From Kaistella carnis (GTDB taxonomy: Bacteria > Bacteroidota > Bacteroidia > Flavobacteriales > Weeksellaceae), in assembly GCF_003860585.1 (NCBI RefSeq), contig NZ_CP034159.1, positions 1,736,001 through 1,800,000 on the forward strand: a stretch of DNA of 64,000 nt, in the 5' to 3' direction. Position 1 is the stretch's first letter. Each line of letters starts with the position of its first letter. Made by a program: the position numbers and the translations under genes. The notes under the pieces are model-generated. The model saw nothing but the letters and a program-made list of their open reading frames with translations. It was not told where the DNA came from and made no database searches. This document shows positions 54,847-64,000 of this stretch, one piece after another.

Positions 54847-55518
54847 TTACATGCTTGTGTTATAAAAACCGGTCTCTACACAAAAACGAACCAGATCCAA
54901 CTTACTTTTTAATCCCAATTTTTCGGTCAGTCTTTTTATGTAAGTATCTACTGTTCTGGGGCTGAGGTTCATGTGGTCTCCAATATCCTTATTGCTAAAT
55001 CCTTCGTAACAGAGTTTAATCATCTGAATCTCTATAACCGATAAATCCTGCTGACTTTTCTTTTGTCTGTCCAAATAATTCTGAACAGCCTGCATCTGCT
55101 GCGACCACTCTTTCCGATACTCCTCGAAATCTACATTATCAGAAAGGATACTGTTCTTTAAAATATCTTTAATGATAATACTGTTCTTTTGGCAGTAATA
55201 GGTGTTTGGAATTTCAGACAGGATCTCATCCATATCACTTTGATAAGTGCCGGAGTAGGTTAAGATCGGGGTATGGGTATTTGATTTGCGGATGAACTTA
55301 ATCGCTTCTAATCCGCTGAGAATTGGCATATATAAATCAATAAGAAAAACATCTTCTTGTTTCCAATAGATTCTGTTGATTAATTCGTGTCCGTTATTAC
55401 AATCATTAACTACTCTATAAAAAGGATTCTCAAGAAGCATCTTAAGCAAAAACTGCTTAAAATAAAAGTCGTTATCAGCTATCGAAAAACGGATTACTCC
55501 GGTAGATTTTCTCTCCAT
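54847..55518 (-). CDS. LuxR-type response regulator of the T6SS locus
   Basis: 223 residues. A receiver-like domain (8-125) has acidic Asp15 and Asp17 and the phosphoacceptor Asp61 in FLIDLYMP. A LuxR-type helix-turn-helix follows (150-215: MIKLCYEGFSNKDIGDHMNL, SPRTVDTYIKRL). It is the first gene of the structural operon, with no histidine kinase next to it. It is the obvious candidate to bind the dyads upstream of the three tssD genes, which is inference. Confidence 0.8.
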   Translation of the reverse strand: MERKSTGVIRFSIADNDFYFKQFLLKMLLENPFYRVVNDCNNGHELINRIYWKQEDVFLIDLYMPILSGLEAIKFIRKSNTHTPILTYSGTYQSDMDEILSEIPNTYYCQKNSIIIKDILKNSILSDNVDFEEYRKEWSQQMQAVQNYLDRQKKSQQDLSVIEIQMIKLCYEGFSNKDIGDHMNLSPRTVDTYIKRLTEKLGLKSKLDLVRFCVETGFYNTSM

Positions 55519-56040
55519 AAAGTACGATTTTTGTTATGCTTTACATATGTTAATTTGAATTGTAATCTACCGTAAAACAATCCTCATCATTAGATGAATT
55601 TTGTTTTACTTGTAAAATATTTTATAAATATAGTATTATTTAACTAAACTGAAAAAATAATTATGTTAACAATTTCACCATAATTCAATTTAGTTATTGA
55701 TTGCGAAAATGCTATGCTATACTACTCATTAATAGGTATTAAAGAAAATAAATGACAAATGAAAAAATTTCTAAGTGCTTTATATATTAACAAACATTGA
55801 ATAAATTCCGCAGAAACTCTGAAAAATGACCTAAATTTTCAATTCATTTTTTAGCACTTAAAAGTCAATTTGTACAACGTCTGTTTAATTTCTTAAAAGA
55901 TATTTATACACTATACAATAAAAAAGCTGAAGCTGAGTACCATTGAATTATAAAATTAAACAATCTCAAAGACTTTGGAAATATTTAAAATAAATCCGAC
56001 ACCACTCAGTATCGAATCCTTCCTTTATAAAACAAAGCCC
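55519..56040. other. Intergenic region upstream of the T6SS operon
   Basis: 522 very AT-rich bases between the serine hydrolase 3' end and the regulator start. I find no gene, no copy of the tssD dyad and no clear TAnnTTTG box. The operon promoter should lie here but I cannot point to it. Confidence 0.5.
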
Positions 56041-57180
56041 TTATTTTTCCAGATCAGACTTTATCATTTCTTTACGCAAATCAATAACTGTATTTTGAAT
56101 AGCATCTGTAATGCGCTTAATCTCTTTATGTGGATTGAAGACGGCATTTTTACCCTTCATCTCATCTGCAATATTCGACAGAATGATCGCGGAAGTCTGA
56201 CTTTCCGGATAGTAAATTAAGAGCGAGGGAGCGCCTTTCACATAACCGGTATGAAAATACGCATTCGGCTTACCGATATTCATCATGATCCCAAAACCAT
56301 AATCCATTTTCCCTAAAATCTGATGATTTCTCTCTGAACTTTTTGCTGAAAATTTATTTAATGTTTCAGGCTTTAAAATTTTACCGTTATAAAGCGCCGT
56401 GTTCCAACGATGTAAATCATTTACAGTAGACAATATTCCACCTGCCGGAACACTGATCGATGCCTCCGCGAGACGTTTCGGCATATTTTGAACTTTTTGC
56501 GCATTATCTGCATTTCCGGTATGTGCTCCGGCTAAATTGCTCCCTTTAAAACTTGTAGCAGTAGATGAATTGATCATTCCGGCTTTTGCAAAAAGTACTG
56601 TAACATTTTCATCGTAGGACTTCCCCGACACTTTTTCGATAATTTGTCCTAAAAGCCGAAATCCTTTATTGGAATAATGAAACTCCTTTCCCGGTTCTGA
56701 AAGTAAACCATCACCAAAATCACTAATACCTGAAGTATGATTCAACAATTCTTTAATGGTAATATTCTTAAATTGATTGCCCTGAAAAGCGGTTAAATAT
56801 TGAGAGACTTGATCATTGGTATTCAGTTTTCCCTGTTCTTCCTGCAAAAGCACCAAAACAGCGGTAAATTGTTTACTTAAAGATGCAATGGCAAAAACAG
56901 AACTGGTGTCAAGTTTTTTCTGTGTTTCAAAGTTTTCAAAACCATTATGTTTCTCGTAAAGGATCTCATCGCTTTTTATAACTGCCACCGAACCATTAAA
57001 ATGATATCTTGAAAATACAGAGTCGATCTGCTCCGTCAATAATTTCTTTTGAAATTGTGAAATAGTACTGTCGATAATGGAATTTCGGGAAGCTGTTTCT
57101 TCAGCCCTCTTTTCTGCTTCCGATTTGCAGGAAAACGTCAGCATTAGACTCAATAAGAAAAAAATCGATTTAAAATTCAT
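56041..57180 (-). CDS. Serine hydrolase, class C beta-lactamase family lipoprotein
   Basis: 379 residues with lipobox LMLTFSC. The beta-lactamase/DD-peptidase motifs are Ser100-x-x-Lys103 in ASLSKQF, the tyrosine motif Tyr169-Ser-Asn in HYSNKGF, and HTGYVKG near the end. Periplasmic or surface-bound. Members act as DD-peptidases or esterases, so beta-lactam resistance should not be assumed. Not part of the T6SS operon. Confidence 0.85.
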   Translation of the reverse strand: MNFKSIFFLLSLMLTFSCKSEAEKRAEETASRNSIIDSTISQFQKKLLTEQIDSVFSRYHFNGSVAVIKSDEILYEKHNGFENFETQKKLDTSSVFAIASLSKQFTAVLVLLQEEQGKLNTNDQVSQYLTAFQGNQFKNITIKELLNHTSGISDFGDGLLSEPGKEFHYSNKGFRLLGQIIEKVSGKSYDENVTVLFAKAGMINSSTATSFKGSNLAGAHTGNADNAQKVQNMPKRLAEASISVPAGGILSTVNDLHRWNTALYNGKILKPETLNKFSAKSSERNHQILGKMDYGFGIMMNIGKPNAYFHTGYVKGAPSLLIYYPESQTSAIILSNIADEMKGKNAVFNPHKEIKRITDAIQNTVIDLRKEMIKSDLEK

Positions 57181-57323
57181 AGATAATATTCATTTTTTTC
57201 AAATATAAAGAATGAAAAATAAATGGATTTTTACGAGGTAAATTATCCCTTATTTGATGATTAATTTTAAATAAAAAATTCCCCCAAGCAAATGAGAGAA
57301 TGTAAATTAGGTTTTATTTTTTT

Positions 57324-57722
57324 TTAAAGCGCTTTTGCTCCAGCTTCAGCAACGGCGTGATCATTTTCTACAGAACTTCCGCTCACTCCGATGGCACCAA
57401 TAATTTCGCCTTCCCTGTTTTTCACTAAAACACCGCCCGGGAAAGTAATTAAACCACCGTTCGAATGTTCAATATTATAAAGTGATCCACCGGGTTGAGA
57501 AAGCTTACCAATTTCTCCGGAATTCATGTCGAAGAATCTTGCTGTTTTTGCTTTTTTAATCGAGATATCTAAAGATCCTAACCAAGCTCCGTCCATTCTT
57601 GCGAAGGCAACTAAATTTGCACCACCATCAACAACGGCGATATTCATCTTGCAGTCAATCGCTCTTGCTTTTTCCTGTGCTGCTGAAATTAATTTCTCAG
57701 CTTGTGATAAAGTAATATTCAT
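57324..57722 (-). CDS. GlcG/HbpS family heme-binding-like protein
   Basis: 132 residues of the DUF336 fold. It has the typical [27 protein letters not shown] (key part [17 protein letters not shown]) and [20 protein letters not shown]. Relatives bind heme or cobalamin or sit in glycolate operons. The specific role is unknown. Confidence 0.85.
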   Translation of the reverse strand: MNITLSQAEKLISAAQEKARAIDCKMNIAVVDGGANLVAFARMDGAWLGSLDISIKKAKTARFFDMNSGEIGKLSQPGGSLYNIEHSNGGLITFPGGVLVKNREGEIIGAIGVSGSSVENDHAVAEAGAKAL

Positions 57723-57815
57723 ATAAAATGTTTTATTTTTAAAGATAGGCTTTTTAATAAGGATAAAAAAACTTTGCAGTTTGATGGTTTTTTTGATTGG
57801 TTTTTACTTCGAAAT

Positions 57816-57923
57816 TTATTGATTGCAAGTACAACCTTTGCAGGTACAATTGGTACACGTGCAATTTTTACAGCTTCCTGTTTTGCAACCTTCGCAATTA
57901 CAGGTACACTTATTATTTTCCAT
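57816..57923 (-). CDS. Small metallothionein-like cysteine-rich protein
   Basis: A 35-residue frame with 11 cysteines (Cys6, 8, 10, 13, 18, 21, 23, 26, 28, 31, 33) spaced mostly as CxC and CxxC with Thr, Asn, Lys and Gly between (CTCNCEGC, CTCTNCTCKGCTC). No His. This is the composition of metallothioneins, which bind Zn, Cd or Cu in the cytoplasm. It has a proper ATG and stop, no overlap, and lies in a 370-base gap. Too short for automatic gene calling. Expression is unproven. Confidence 0.7.
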   Translation of the reverse strand: MENNKCTCNCEGCKTGSCKNCTCTNCTCKGCTCNQ

Positions 57924-58029
57924 AATTCTATTTAATTAAAGGTTTATAATAATAAAGATAAAAATTGATTTCGAGAAAACCGTTGTAATTATGTGATTTA
58001 ACAAACATTAACAGTGTTAAAAATAAAAA

Positions 58030-58064
58030 AAACCGTGGCAAGGTTTAGAGCCTTGACACGGTTT
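58030..58064 (-). terminator. Terminator of icmF
   Basis: AAACCGTG...CACGGTTT with an inner CAAGG/CCTTG stem, followed on the minus strand by a T-run. It lies 28 bases past the icmF stop. Confidence 0.9.
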
Positions 58065-58092
58065 GGTCAATATTAGGACTGAAATTATCTCA

Positions 58093-61000
58093 TTACATAT
58101 TCCTTCTGTACATTCCACCGACTTCAAACAAAGCATTGGTGATTTGTCCCAGTGAACAGTATTTCACGGCTTCCATCATTTTTTCAAATAAATTTTCCTG
58201 GTTGATGGCGGCAAGTTGTAAGTCTTTCAATATTTCATCACTTTTATCAGCATGAGATTTCTGGAAATTTTCCAAATTCTGAATCTGTAGTTGCTTCTCT
58301 TCTTCGGTCGAACGAATTACTTCGCGTGGTAAAACCGTTGGAGAACCATCTTTGCCCAAGAAAGTATTAACGCCGATAATTGGATATTCTCCTGTATGTT
58401 TCAGCATTTCGTAATGCATACTTTCTTCCTGAATTTTTGAGCGTTGGTACATCGTTTCCATTGCACCAAGAACGCCTCCTCTTTCAGTGATTCTATCAAA
58501 TTCAGTATAAACCGCTTCTTCCACCAATTCTGTTAATTCTTCAATAATGAAAGAACCTTGCAGTGGATTTTCGTTCTTCGCTAAACCTAATTCTTTATTA
58601 ATGATAAGCTGAATAGCCATCGCTCTTCTTACTGAATCTTCAGTAGGAGTGGTAATTGCTTCATCATACGCATTGGTATGCAACGAGTTACAGTTATCAT
58701 AAATCGCATATAAAGCCTGCAAAGTTGTTCTGATATCATTAAAATCAATCTCCTGTGCGTGCAAAGATCGTCCTGAAGTTTGAATATGGTATTTCAACAT
58801 TTGCGATCTTTCGTTCGCATTATACTTAAACTTCATGGCTTTTGCCCAGATTCTTCTTGCAACACGGCCAATTACAGCGTATTCGGGATCGATTCCATTA
58901 GAAAAGAAGAATGATAAATTTGGTGCGAAATCATTGATATCCATTCCGCGGCTCAAGTAATATTCCACATAAGTGAAGCCATTTGCCAAAGTAAAAGCTA
59001 ACTGTGTAATCGGATTTGCGCCGGCTTCTGCAATGTGATAACCGGAAATCGAAACTGAATAAAAGTTTCTTACTTTTTGGTCAATGAAATACTGCTGCAC
59101 GTCGCCCATTAATCTTAAGGCAAATTCAGTGGAGAAAATACAGGTATTTTGTGCTTGATCTTCTTTTAAAATATCAGCCTGAACAGTTCCGCGCACGGTT
59201 GTAATGGTTTCTGCTTTAATTTTATTATACGTTTCTGCATCAATCACTTCATCACCGGTAAGCCCTAATAATTTTAAGCCTAAACCGTTGTTTCCTTTTG
59301 GAAGTTCGCCTTCATAACTTGGTCTTTTCAAACCTTTGTCATCGAACTTCGCTTTCAATTTTGCTTCAACAGCATCCCAAAGATTATTCTCTGTTAAATA
59401 TTTCTCTACATTCTGATCAATCGCCGCATTCATGAAAAACGCGAGCAACATTGGTGCAGGTCCATTAATGGTCATTGAAACCGAAGTCATGGCATTCACC
59501 AGATCAAAACCGGAATACAATTTTTTCGCATCATCTAAAGTCGCAATAGAAACTCCGGCATTCCCGATTTTACCATAAATATCGGGTGGCAGAGCGGGAT
59601 CTTGTCCATATAAAGTCACGGAATCAAATGCAGTTGACAAACGTTTTGCATCCATATCTGCGGATACATAATGAAATCTTCTGTTTGTTCTTTCCGGTCC
59701 ACCTTCACCTGCAAACATTCTTGTTGGATCTTCACCAGTTCTTTTAAAAGGAAATAAACCGGCGGTATACGGAAACTGTCCGGGAACATTTTCCTGCCCT
59801 TTCCAGCGTATCAAATCTCCCCAATCTTGAAATTTTGGCAAAGAAATTTTGGAAATTTTTAAATGTGAAAGAGATTCATATTTGGTTTCTACCTTAATTT
59901 CTTTTCCACGAACGAAATAGGAGAAAGAATCTTGATTCATTTCTTCTTTAAAGTTTTTCCAACCTTTCAAGAACGCCATATTCTCTTCAGAAAGTTCTTT
60001 TTTCGTTTTAAGGAAAACTTTTTCCAATTTATCAGTGGTGTGCTGATCATCAGTAATGAGAACTTTTGCACCTTCTAAAAGATACATTCTCTTCGCGATA
60101 AGCGCCTGATGCTCTACTTCTTTATCATAAGCGCGATTGCTTTCTACAATTTCAGAAAGATAACGAACGCGTTTCGGAGGAATCACCGTGGTATCATCAG
60201 AAACATTTTGCTCTACAAACTCTTCAAACTGCGCTGCATTTTCACCAAATTTCGAACCTAAAGTTTCATTAACTTTATTAATTAAAGCATTGTATAATTC
60301 TGTGGTTCCGTAATCGTTGAACTGACTTGCTTTCGTGGAAAACACGGGCATTTCTTCCAACGTTTTATCAAAAGCGGTGTGATTTCTCTGATACGTTTTT
60401 CGAACGGCTTGAAGTGCATCTAATGCTCCGCGTTTGTCTGATTTATTTAAAGCAATTAAATCTGCATAATCCAGCATATCGATTTTTTCCAGTTGTGTAG
60501 ATGCACCATATTCAGGCGTCATCACATACATTGAAACATCTGCGATATCTGTAATTTCAGAACCAGACTGACCAATTCCGGAAGTTTCCAAAATGATGAC
60601 ATCAGGTTTTGCTAATTTTAAAATATTTAAGGCAGAATGAATATATGGAGAAACGGAAACATTATTTTCACGAGTCGCCATCGAACGCATATAAACACGC
60701 GGATCATTAATAGAGTTCATTCGGATTCTGTCGCCTAAAAGTGCTCCTCCTGTTTTCTTTTTGGAAGGATCCACGGAAACAATCGCAATTTTCTGATCAG
60801 GATTTGAACGTAAAAAACGACGAACTAACTCATCCGTTAAGGAAGATTTCCCTGCTCCACCAGTTCCGGTGATTCCGATAATCGGAATTTTCGAATCTTT
60901 TGCCTTTTCATCAATGGCTTTTACCAATTCCGGTTTTTCATCGGAGAAGTTTTCTACGGCTGAAATTACTTCTGCGATTGATTTAGAATCTTCAAATTTA

Positions 61001-61473
61001 ATTTTATCTAAATCTGAAACTTCAATATGTTCTCCGGTTGCGAAGTCGGATCTTTGAACCAAATCATTAATCATTCCCTGCAAGCCCATTTCACGGCCAT
61101 CATCAGGAGAATAAATGCGGTCAATTCCGTATTCCATTAACTCTCTGATCTCTTCGGGAAGAATTACACCGCCGCCACCACCAAAGATCTTGATTTGAGG
61201 TGCACCTTTCTGACGAAGAAGATCGTAGATATATTTAAAGTATTCATTATGACCGCCCTGATAAGAAGTTAAAGCGATTGCATTTGCATCTTCCTGAATA
61301 GCGCAGTCAACAACCTCTTCCGCAGATTTATCGTGACCGAGATGTATAACTTCGGCACCTGTGGCCTGAATCATTCTTCTCATAATATTAATAGCAGCGT
61401 CGTGTCCATCAAACAAAGAAGCGGCTGTAACGACTCTTACTTTATTTTTTGGAGTATATTTTTCTTGATTCAT
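58093..61473 (-). CDS. icmF: Fused isobutyryl-CoA mutase IcmF
   Basis: 1126 residues joining three parts. They are a cobalamin-binding domain (12-145) with the Co-ligand His24 in FDGHDA, a MeaB/ArgK-like GTPase chaperone (195-410) with P-loop GTGGAGKS (203-210), and the substrate TIM barrel (about 545-1120) with [17 protein letters not shown]. It interconverts isobutyryl-CoA and n-butyryl-CoA using adenosylcobalamin, and the G domain loads and repairs the cofactor. The active-site segment has Phe and no RPWTIRQ, unlike methylmalonyl-CoA mutase. Activity on other branched acyl-CoAs is possible. Confidence 0.9.
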   Translation of the reverse strand: MNQEKYTPKNKVRVVTAASLFDGHDAAINIMRRMIQATGAEVIHLGHDKSAEEVVDCAIQEDANAIALTSYQGGHNEYFKYIYDLLRQKGAPQIKIFGGGGGVILPEEIRELMEYGIDRIYSPDDGREMGLQGMINDLVQRSDFATGEHIEVSDLDKIKFEDSKSIAEVISAVENFSDEKPELVKAIDEKAKDSKIPIIGITGTGGAGKSSLTDELVRRFLRSNPDQKIAIVSVDPSKKKTGGALLGDRIRMNSINDPRVYMRSMATRENNVSVSPYIHSALNILKLAKPDVIILETSGIGQSGSEITDIADVSMYVMTPEYGASTQLEKIDMLDYADLIALNKSDKRGALDALQAVRKTYQRNHTAFDKTLEEMPVFSTKASQFNDYGTTELYNALINKVNETLGSKFGENAAQFEEFVEQNVSDDTTVIPPKRVRYLSEIVESNRAYDKEVEHQALIAKRMYLLEGAKVLITDDQHTTDKLEKVFLKTKKELSEENMAFLKGWKNFKEEMNQDSFSYFVRGKEIKVETKYESLSHLKISKISLPKFQDWGDLIRWKGQENVPGQFPYTAGLFPFKRTGEDPTRMFAGEGGPERTNRRFHYVSADMDAKRLSTAFDSVTLYGQDPALPPDIYGKIGNAGVSIATLDDAKKLYSGFDLVNAMTSVSMTINGPAPMLLAFFMNAAIDQNVEKYLTENNLWDAVEAKLKAKFDDKGLKRPSYEGELPKGNNGLGLKLLGLTGDEVIDAETYNKIKAETITTVRGTVQADILKEDQAQNTCIFSTEFALRLMGDVQQYFIDQKVRNFYSVSISGYHIAEAGANPITQLAFTLANGFTYVEYYLSRGMDINDFAPNLSFFFSNGIDPEYAVIGRVARRIWAKAMKFKYNANERSQMLKYHIQTSGRSLHAQEIDFNDIRTTLQALYAIYDNCNSLHTNAYDEAITTPTEDSVRRAMAIQLIINKELGLAKNENPLQGSFIIEELTELVEEAVYTEFDRITERGGVLGAMETMYQRSKIQEESMHYEMLKHTGEYPIIGVNTFLGKDGSPTVLPREVIRSTEEEKQLQIQNLENFQKSHADKSDEILKDLQLAAINQENLFEKMMEAVKYCSLGQITNALFEVGGMYRRNM

Positions 61474-61566
61474 AATATTGTTTCGATTGTCCCCAAAGAT
61501 AGGAATTTTAGAAATTTTGGAAAAAGAAAAGCCTTTGCGATTTCTTAAAAGGTTTTCTTCTAAAAG

Positions 61567-61962
61567 TTATTGTTTTTTCAGAATCCACGTACCAGAATTA
61601 CCTTCGTCAATTTTCCAGGTGCCAGAATAGGTATTTTGTGGACTGCTGATGACATTGCCTAAAATGGTAAATCCAGAAGTGCGGGATTTCACTTGATTAA
61701 AAGAAGCGCCAATCATACCTCCTTCAAATGTCTCGTTGACCGCATTAAGTGTTGACATTCTTTTGACTTCAACAAAATCTTTTGCGGATATTTCGATACG
61801 AAGCGTTCCCTGATCCGATCCTGAATAGGTACCAATATATACTCCTTTATAAGGTGAGCTATAATTTTCTTCTGCTTTTCGCTCCCAATAATTGTCTACA
61901 ATTTGTTGGCAAGAGAAGAGGGAAAATAATGCGAACAGGATAATGAATTTGTAGATTCTCAT
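61567..61962 (-). CDS. Small lipoprotein of unknown function
   Basis: 131 residues with lipobox ALFSLFSC. The mature part is beta-rich with YKGVYIGTYSGSDQGTLRIEI and ends GTWKIDEGNSGTWILKKQ, like small lipocalin-type envelope proteins of Bacteroidetes. No function recognised. Confidence 0.7.
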   Translation of the reverse strand: MRIYKFIILFALFSLFSCQQIVDNYWERKAEENYSSPYKGVYIGTYSGSDQGTLRIEISAKDFVEVKRMSTLNAVNETFEGGMIGASFNQVKSRTSGFTILGNVISSPQNTYSGTWKIDEGNSGTWILKKQ

Positions 61963-62110
61963 ATTATTTTTCTACAAATATATATTTTAATCGGAATGTC
62001 TACAATATATATAAAGCAATCAGAGGTTTGCGGACCTAACTATTAAACCACCGAATTGATAAGGTTTGGCTAAAAATTAAAATTGGTATTTTTGCGCAAA
62101 TTAATTTCAA

Positions 62111-62443
62111 ATGCAGAAGACGTTTCTTTATTTATTCGCCGGAACCGGAATCAGTTTTTTATTGAACTACTTTCTATTGGGAAGTCAGGGCTGGGAACTG
62201 GATTTGTATTACGGATTTGCTTTTGGTTTGGCTTGGGCGACTGCCTACTTTCTAGATGATGAAAAATTTTCGCTACCTGAGAAATTAATTTATTCGTTTC
62301 TCGCGATGGCAATTTTAATTCTTTTAGGTCTGCTTTTATTTACTTTCGAATTGGCAGTTCCATCCATCATCAAATTCTCTATGGTTTTTGTGGCGTACTA
62401 TGTTCTTGCCAGTTTTAAAAGGACAAAATCTTTAAGAAGGTAA
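62111..62443 (+). CDS. Small four-helix membrane protein
   Basis: 110 residues, almost entirely hydrophobic, with about four membrane segments (5-22, 30-48, 60-80, 84-102) and a basic C-terminus (FKRTKSLRR). No known family. Divergent from the lipoprotein gene and 162 bases ahead of rplM. Confidence 0.65.
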   Translation: MQKTFLYLFAGTGISFLLNYFLLGSQGWELDLYYGFAFGLAWATAYFLDDEKFSLPEKLIYSFLAMAILILLGLLLFTFELAVPSIIKFSMVFVAYYVLASFKRTKSLRR

Positions 62444-62551
62444 GAGGATTTTAAAATACTGGAAGAGACTTTAAATAGGATTTGAAAGATTTCAGAAAAA
62501 ATCATTGTGAATAAACTTTCTTATTTTATTTCGAGATAGAAAAATAATTCA

Positions 62552-62559
62552 TACCTTTG
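62552..62559 (+). promoter_or_regulatory. rplM operon -7 box
   Basis: TACCTTTG matches TAnnTTTG exactly, 46 bases before the GTG start of rplM. No TTG at the ideal -33 distance. Confidence 0.55.
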
Positions 62560-62605
62560 CACACCCGTTTTGGGGAAAATTATGTTTAATCGTAAACGAT
62601 AAATT

Positions 62606-63061
62606 GTGAATACATTAAGTTACAAAACCGTTTCAGCTAACAAAGCTACTGCAAATAAAGAATGGGTTGTGGTAGACGCTGAAGGACAACCGTTAGGAAG
62701 ACTAGCTTCTAAGGTTGCAAAGATTTTGAGAGGTAAGCACAAAACGAATTTTACACCTCACGCAGATTGCGGAGACAATGTAATCGTTTTGAATGCTGGG
62801 AAAATTACACTTTCCGGAAACAAGTGGGCTGACAAGACTTACATTTGGCACACTGGTTATCCAGGTGGTCAAAAGTCGATGACTGCACTTGAACTTCAAA
62901 AGAAAGATTCTTTAAAAGTATTGGAAAAATCTGTAAAAGGAATGCTTCCAAAAAACAAATTAGGATCTGTATTGTTTAAGAACCTTTATTTATATGAAGG
63001 AACTGAACACAAACATGAAGCTCAGCAGCCAAAAGAAATTAATATTAACGAATTCAAATAA
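62606..63061 (+). CDS. rplM: 50S ribosomal protein L13
   Basis: 151 residues. Large-subunit assembly protein with the conserved [14 protein letters not shown], then HTGYPGG and KGMLPKN. Translation begins at GTG 62606 (protein [10 protein letters not shown]), the only start matching the family N-terminus. First gene of the rplM-rpsI-rpsB group. Confidence 0.97.
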   Translation: MNTLSYKTVSANKATANKEWVVVDAEGQPLGRLASKVAKILRGKHKTNFTPHADCGDNVIVLNAGKITLSGNKWADKTYIWHTGYPGGQKSMTALELQKKDSLKVLEKSVKGMLPKNKLGSVLFKNLYLYEGTEHKHEAQQPKEININEFK

Positions 63062-63066
63062 TTAAT

Positions 63067-63453
63067 ATGTCAATAGTTCATAAAATCGGAAGAAGAAAAA
63101 CTTCTGTTGCAAGAGTTTACGTGAGACCAGGTTCTGGTGTGATCACGATAAACAAAAAGGATTCTAAGGAATACTTTGGAACTGACGTTTTAGTTTACAA
63201 GGTGAATCAACCATTTTTATTAACAGAAACAGCAGGTCAGTATGACGTGACTGTGAATGTTTTCGGTGGTGGTATTACTGGTCAGGCTGAAGCTATCAGA
63301 TTAGCAATTTCCAGAGCACTTTGCGAAATCAACGAAGAAAACCGTTTGCTTCTTAAGCCACACGGATTGCTTACAAGAGACGCAAGAATGGTTGAAAGAA
63401 AAAAACCAGGTCAGAAAAAAGCAAGAAAGAAATTCCAATTCTCGAAACGTTAA
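63067..63453 (+). CDS. rpsI: 30S ribosomal protein S9
   Basis: 128 residues with the S9 pattern [29 protein letters not shown] and the basic tail [12 protein letters not shown] that reaches the decoding centre. Starts five bases after rplM. Confidence 0.98.
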   Translation: MSIVHKIGRRKTSVARVYVRPGSGVITINKKDSKEYFGTDVLVYKVNQPFLLTETAGQYDVTVNVFGGGITGQAEAIRLAISRALCEINEENRLLLKPHGLLTRDARMVERKKPGQKKARKKFQFSKR

Positions 63454-63615
63454 TCTGTATACAGAAAACGACTGGAGAACAAGTTGGAGATTTTTTATCT
63501 CGTATTTATTATCTAATCAAAAATGCCCCGTTAGTTTAGCACCCAAACATTTCTCCCATCTAAAGAAATTGTTGATTGCATAAAGCGGCACGTAAACTAA
63601 AAACAAAAAAGAGAC

Positions 63616-64000
63616 ATGGCAAAAGCAAATGTTAAAGACCTTTTAGAGGCAGGAGTACACTTTGGTCACATGACCAGAAAGTGGAATCCAAATATGGCTC
63701 CATACATTTTTATGGAGAAGAATGGTATTCACATCATCGACCTACATAAAACAGCAGTAAAATTAGACGAAGCTTGTTCAGCTTTAGAAAAAATTACTTC
63801 TGCAGGTAAAAAAGTTCTTTTCGTAGCGACTAAAAAGCAAGCGAAAGAAGTGGTTGCAAAATACGCTTCAGAACTTAATATGCCTTATATTACTGAAAGA
63901 TGGCCAGGAGGAATGTTAACAAACTTTGTTACCATTCGTAAAGCCGTTAAAAAAATGAACCACATTGATAAAATGAAGAAAGATGGAACTTTCGAAACTT
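63616..64000 (+). CDS. rpsB: 30S ribosomal protein S2, 5' part
   Basis: The first 128 residues of S2, cut by the window edge. Starts MAKANVKDLLEAGVHFGH, then TRKWNPNMAPYIF, GIHIIDLHKT and FVATKKQAKE, all diagnostic of S2. It continues past 64000. Confidence 0.97.
   Translation, partial: MAKANVKDLLEAGVHFGHMTRKWNPNMAPYIFMEKNGIHIIDLHKTAVKLDEACSALEKITSAGKKVLFVATKKQAKEVVAKYASELNMPYITERWPGGMLTNFVTIRKAVKKMNHIDKMKKDGTFET

Overview
The window is AT-rich chromosomal DNA from a flavobacterium, most likely a Chryseobacterium-like member of the Weeksellaceae. The evidence is: a Bacteroidetes-type (subtype iii) type VI secretion system with TssN/TssO/TssR, promoter -7 boxes of the form TAnnTTTG, many short lipoprotein signal peptides ending in a cysteine, a fused isobutyryl-CoA mutase, and the rplM-rpsI-rpsB order. 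No tRNA, rRNA or CRISPR array was seen.

Layout. 1-1845: ruvC, a PadR-type regulator and its membrane partner. 2379-4818: two secreted proteins with related C-terminal ends. 5185-7677: the T6SS ATPase tssH (clpV) on the plus strand. 7783-9315: a junkyard of a lipoprotein tail, an IS3 fragment, an IS21 end and a broken M23 peptidase tail. 9366-33336: a long minus-strand array of toxin and immunity genes carrying two identical IS256-type elements. 33341-55518: the structural T6SS genes on the minus strand. These are a response regulator, tssO, a second small membrane protein, a PKD protein, tssR, tssD1, a lytic transglycosylase, tssE, tssF, tssG, tssN, tssK, tssB, tssC, tssD2, tssI (VgrG), a LysM protein, a PAAR-like lipase with an ankyrin immunity protein, tssD3, and a second LysM protein. 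56041-64000: a serine hydrolase, a GlcG-like protein, a metallothionein-like 35-residue protein, icmF, two small envelope proteins, and rplM, rpsI and partial rpsB.

How it works together. The contractile sheath (TssB/C), tube (three TssD), baseplate (TssE/F/G/K), spike (VgrG with PAAR-like tips) and envelope complex (TssN/O/R plus two partners) are all present, and TssH recycles the sheath. Each PAAR-like (DUF4280) gene is followed by a large effector. Three effectors share an N-terminal module of about 220 residues and carry different C-terminal peptidoglycan-degrading domains, mostly two each. Each is followed by a lipoprotein, the expected periplasmic immunity protein. Towards tssH the array becomes a mosaic of orphan toxin tails, duplicated immunity genes, frameshifts and insertion sequences.

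The most notable unexplained signal is a 16-bp dyad, GTAGTAGTTTTACTAC. It occurs upstream of all three tssD genes and only there as far as I can see. In each case it lies exactly 48 bp from a TAnnTTTG promoter box, which suggests a dedicated activator site for the tube-protein genes.
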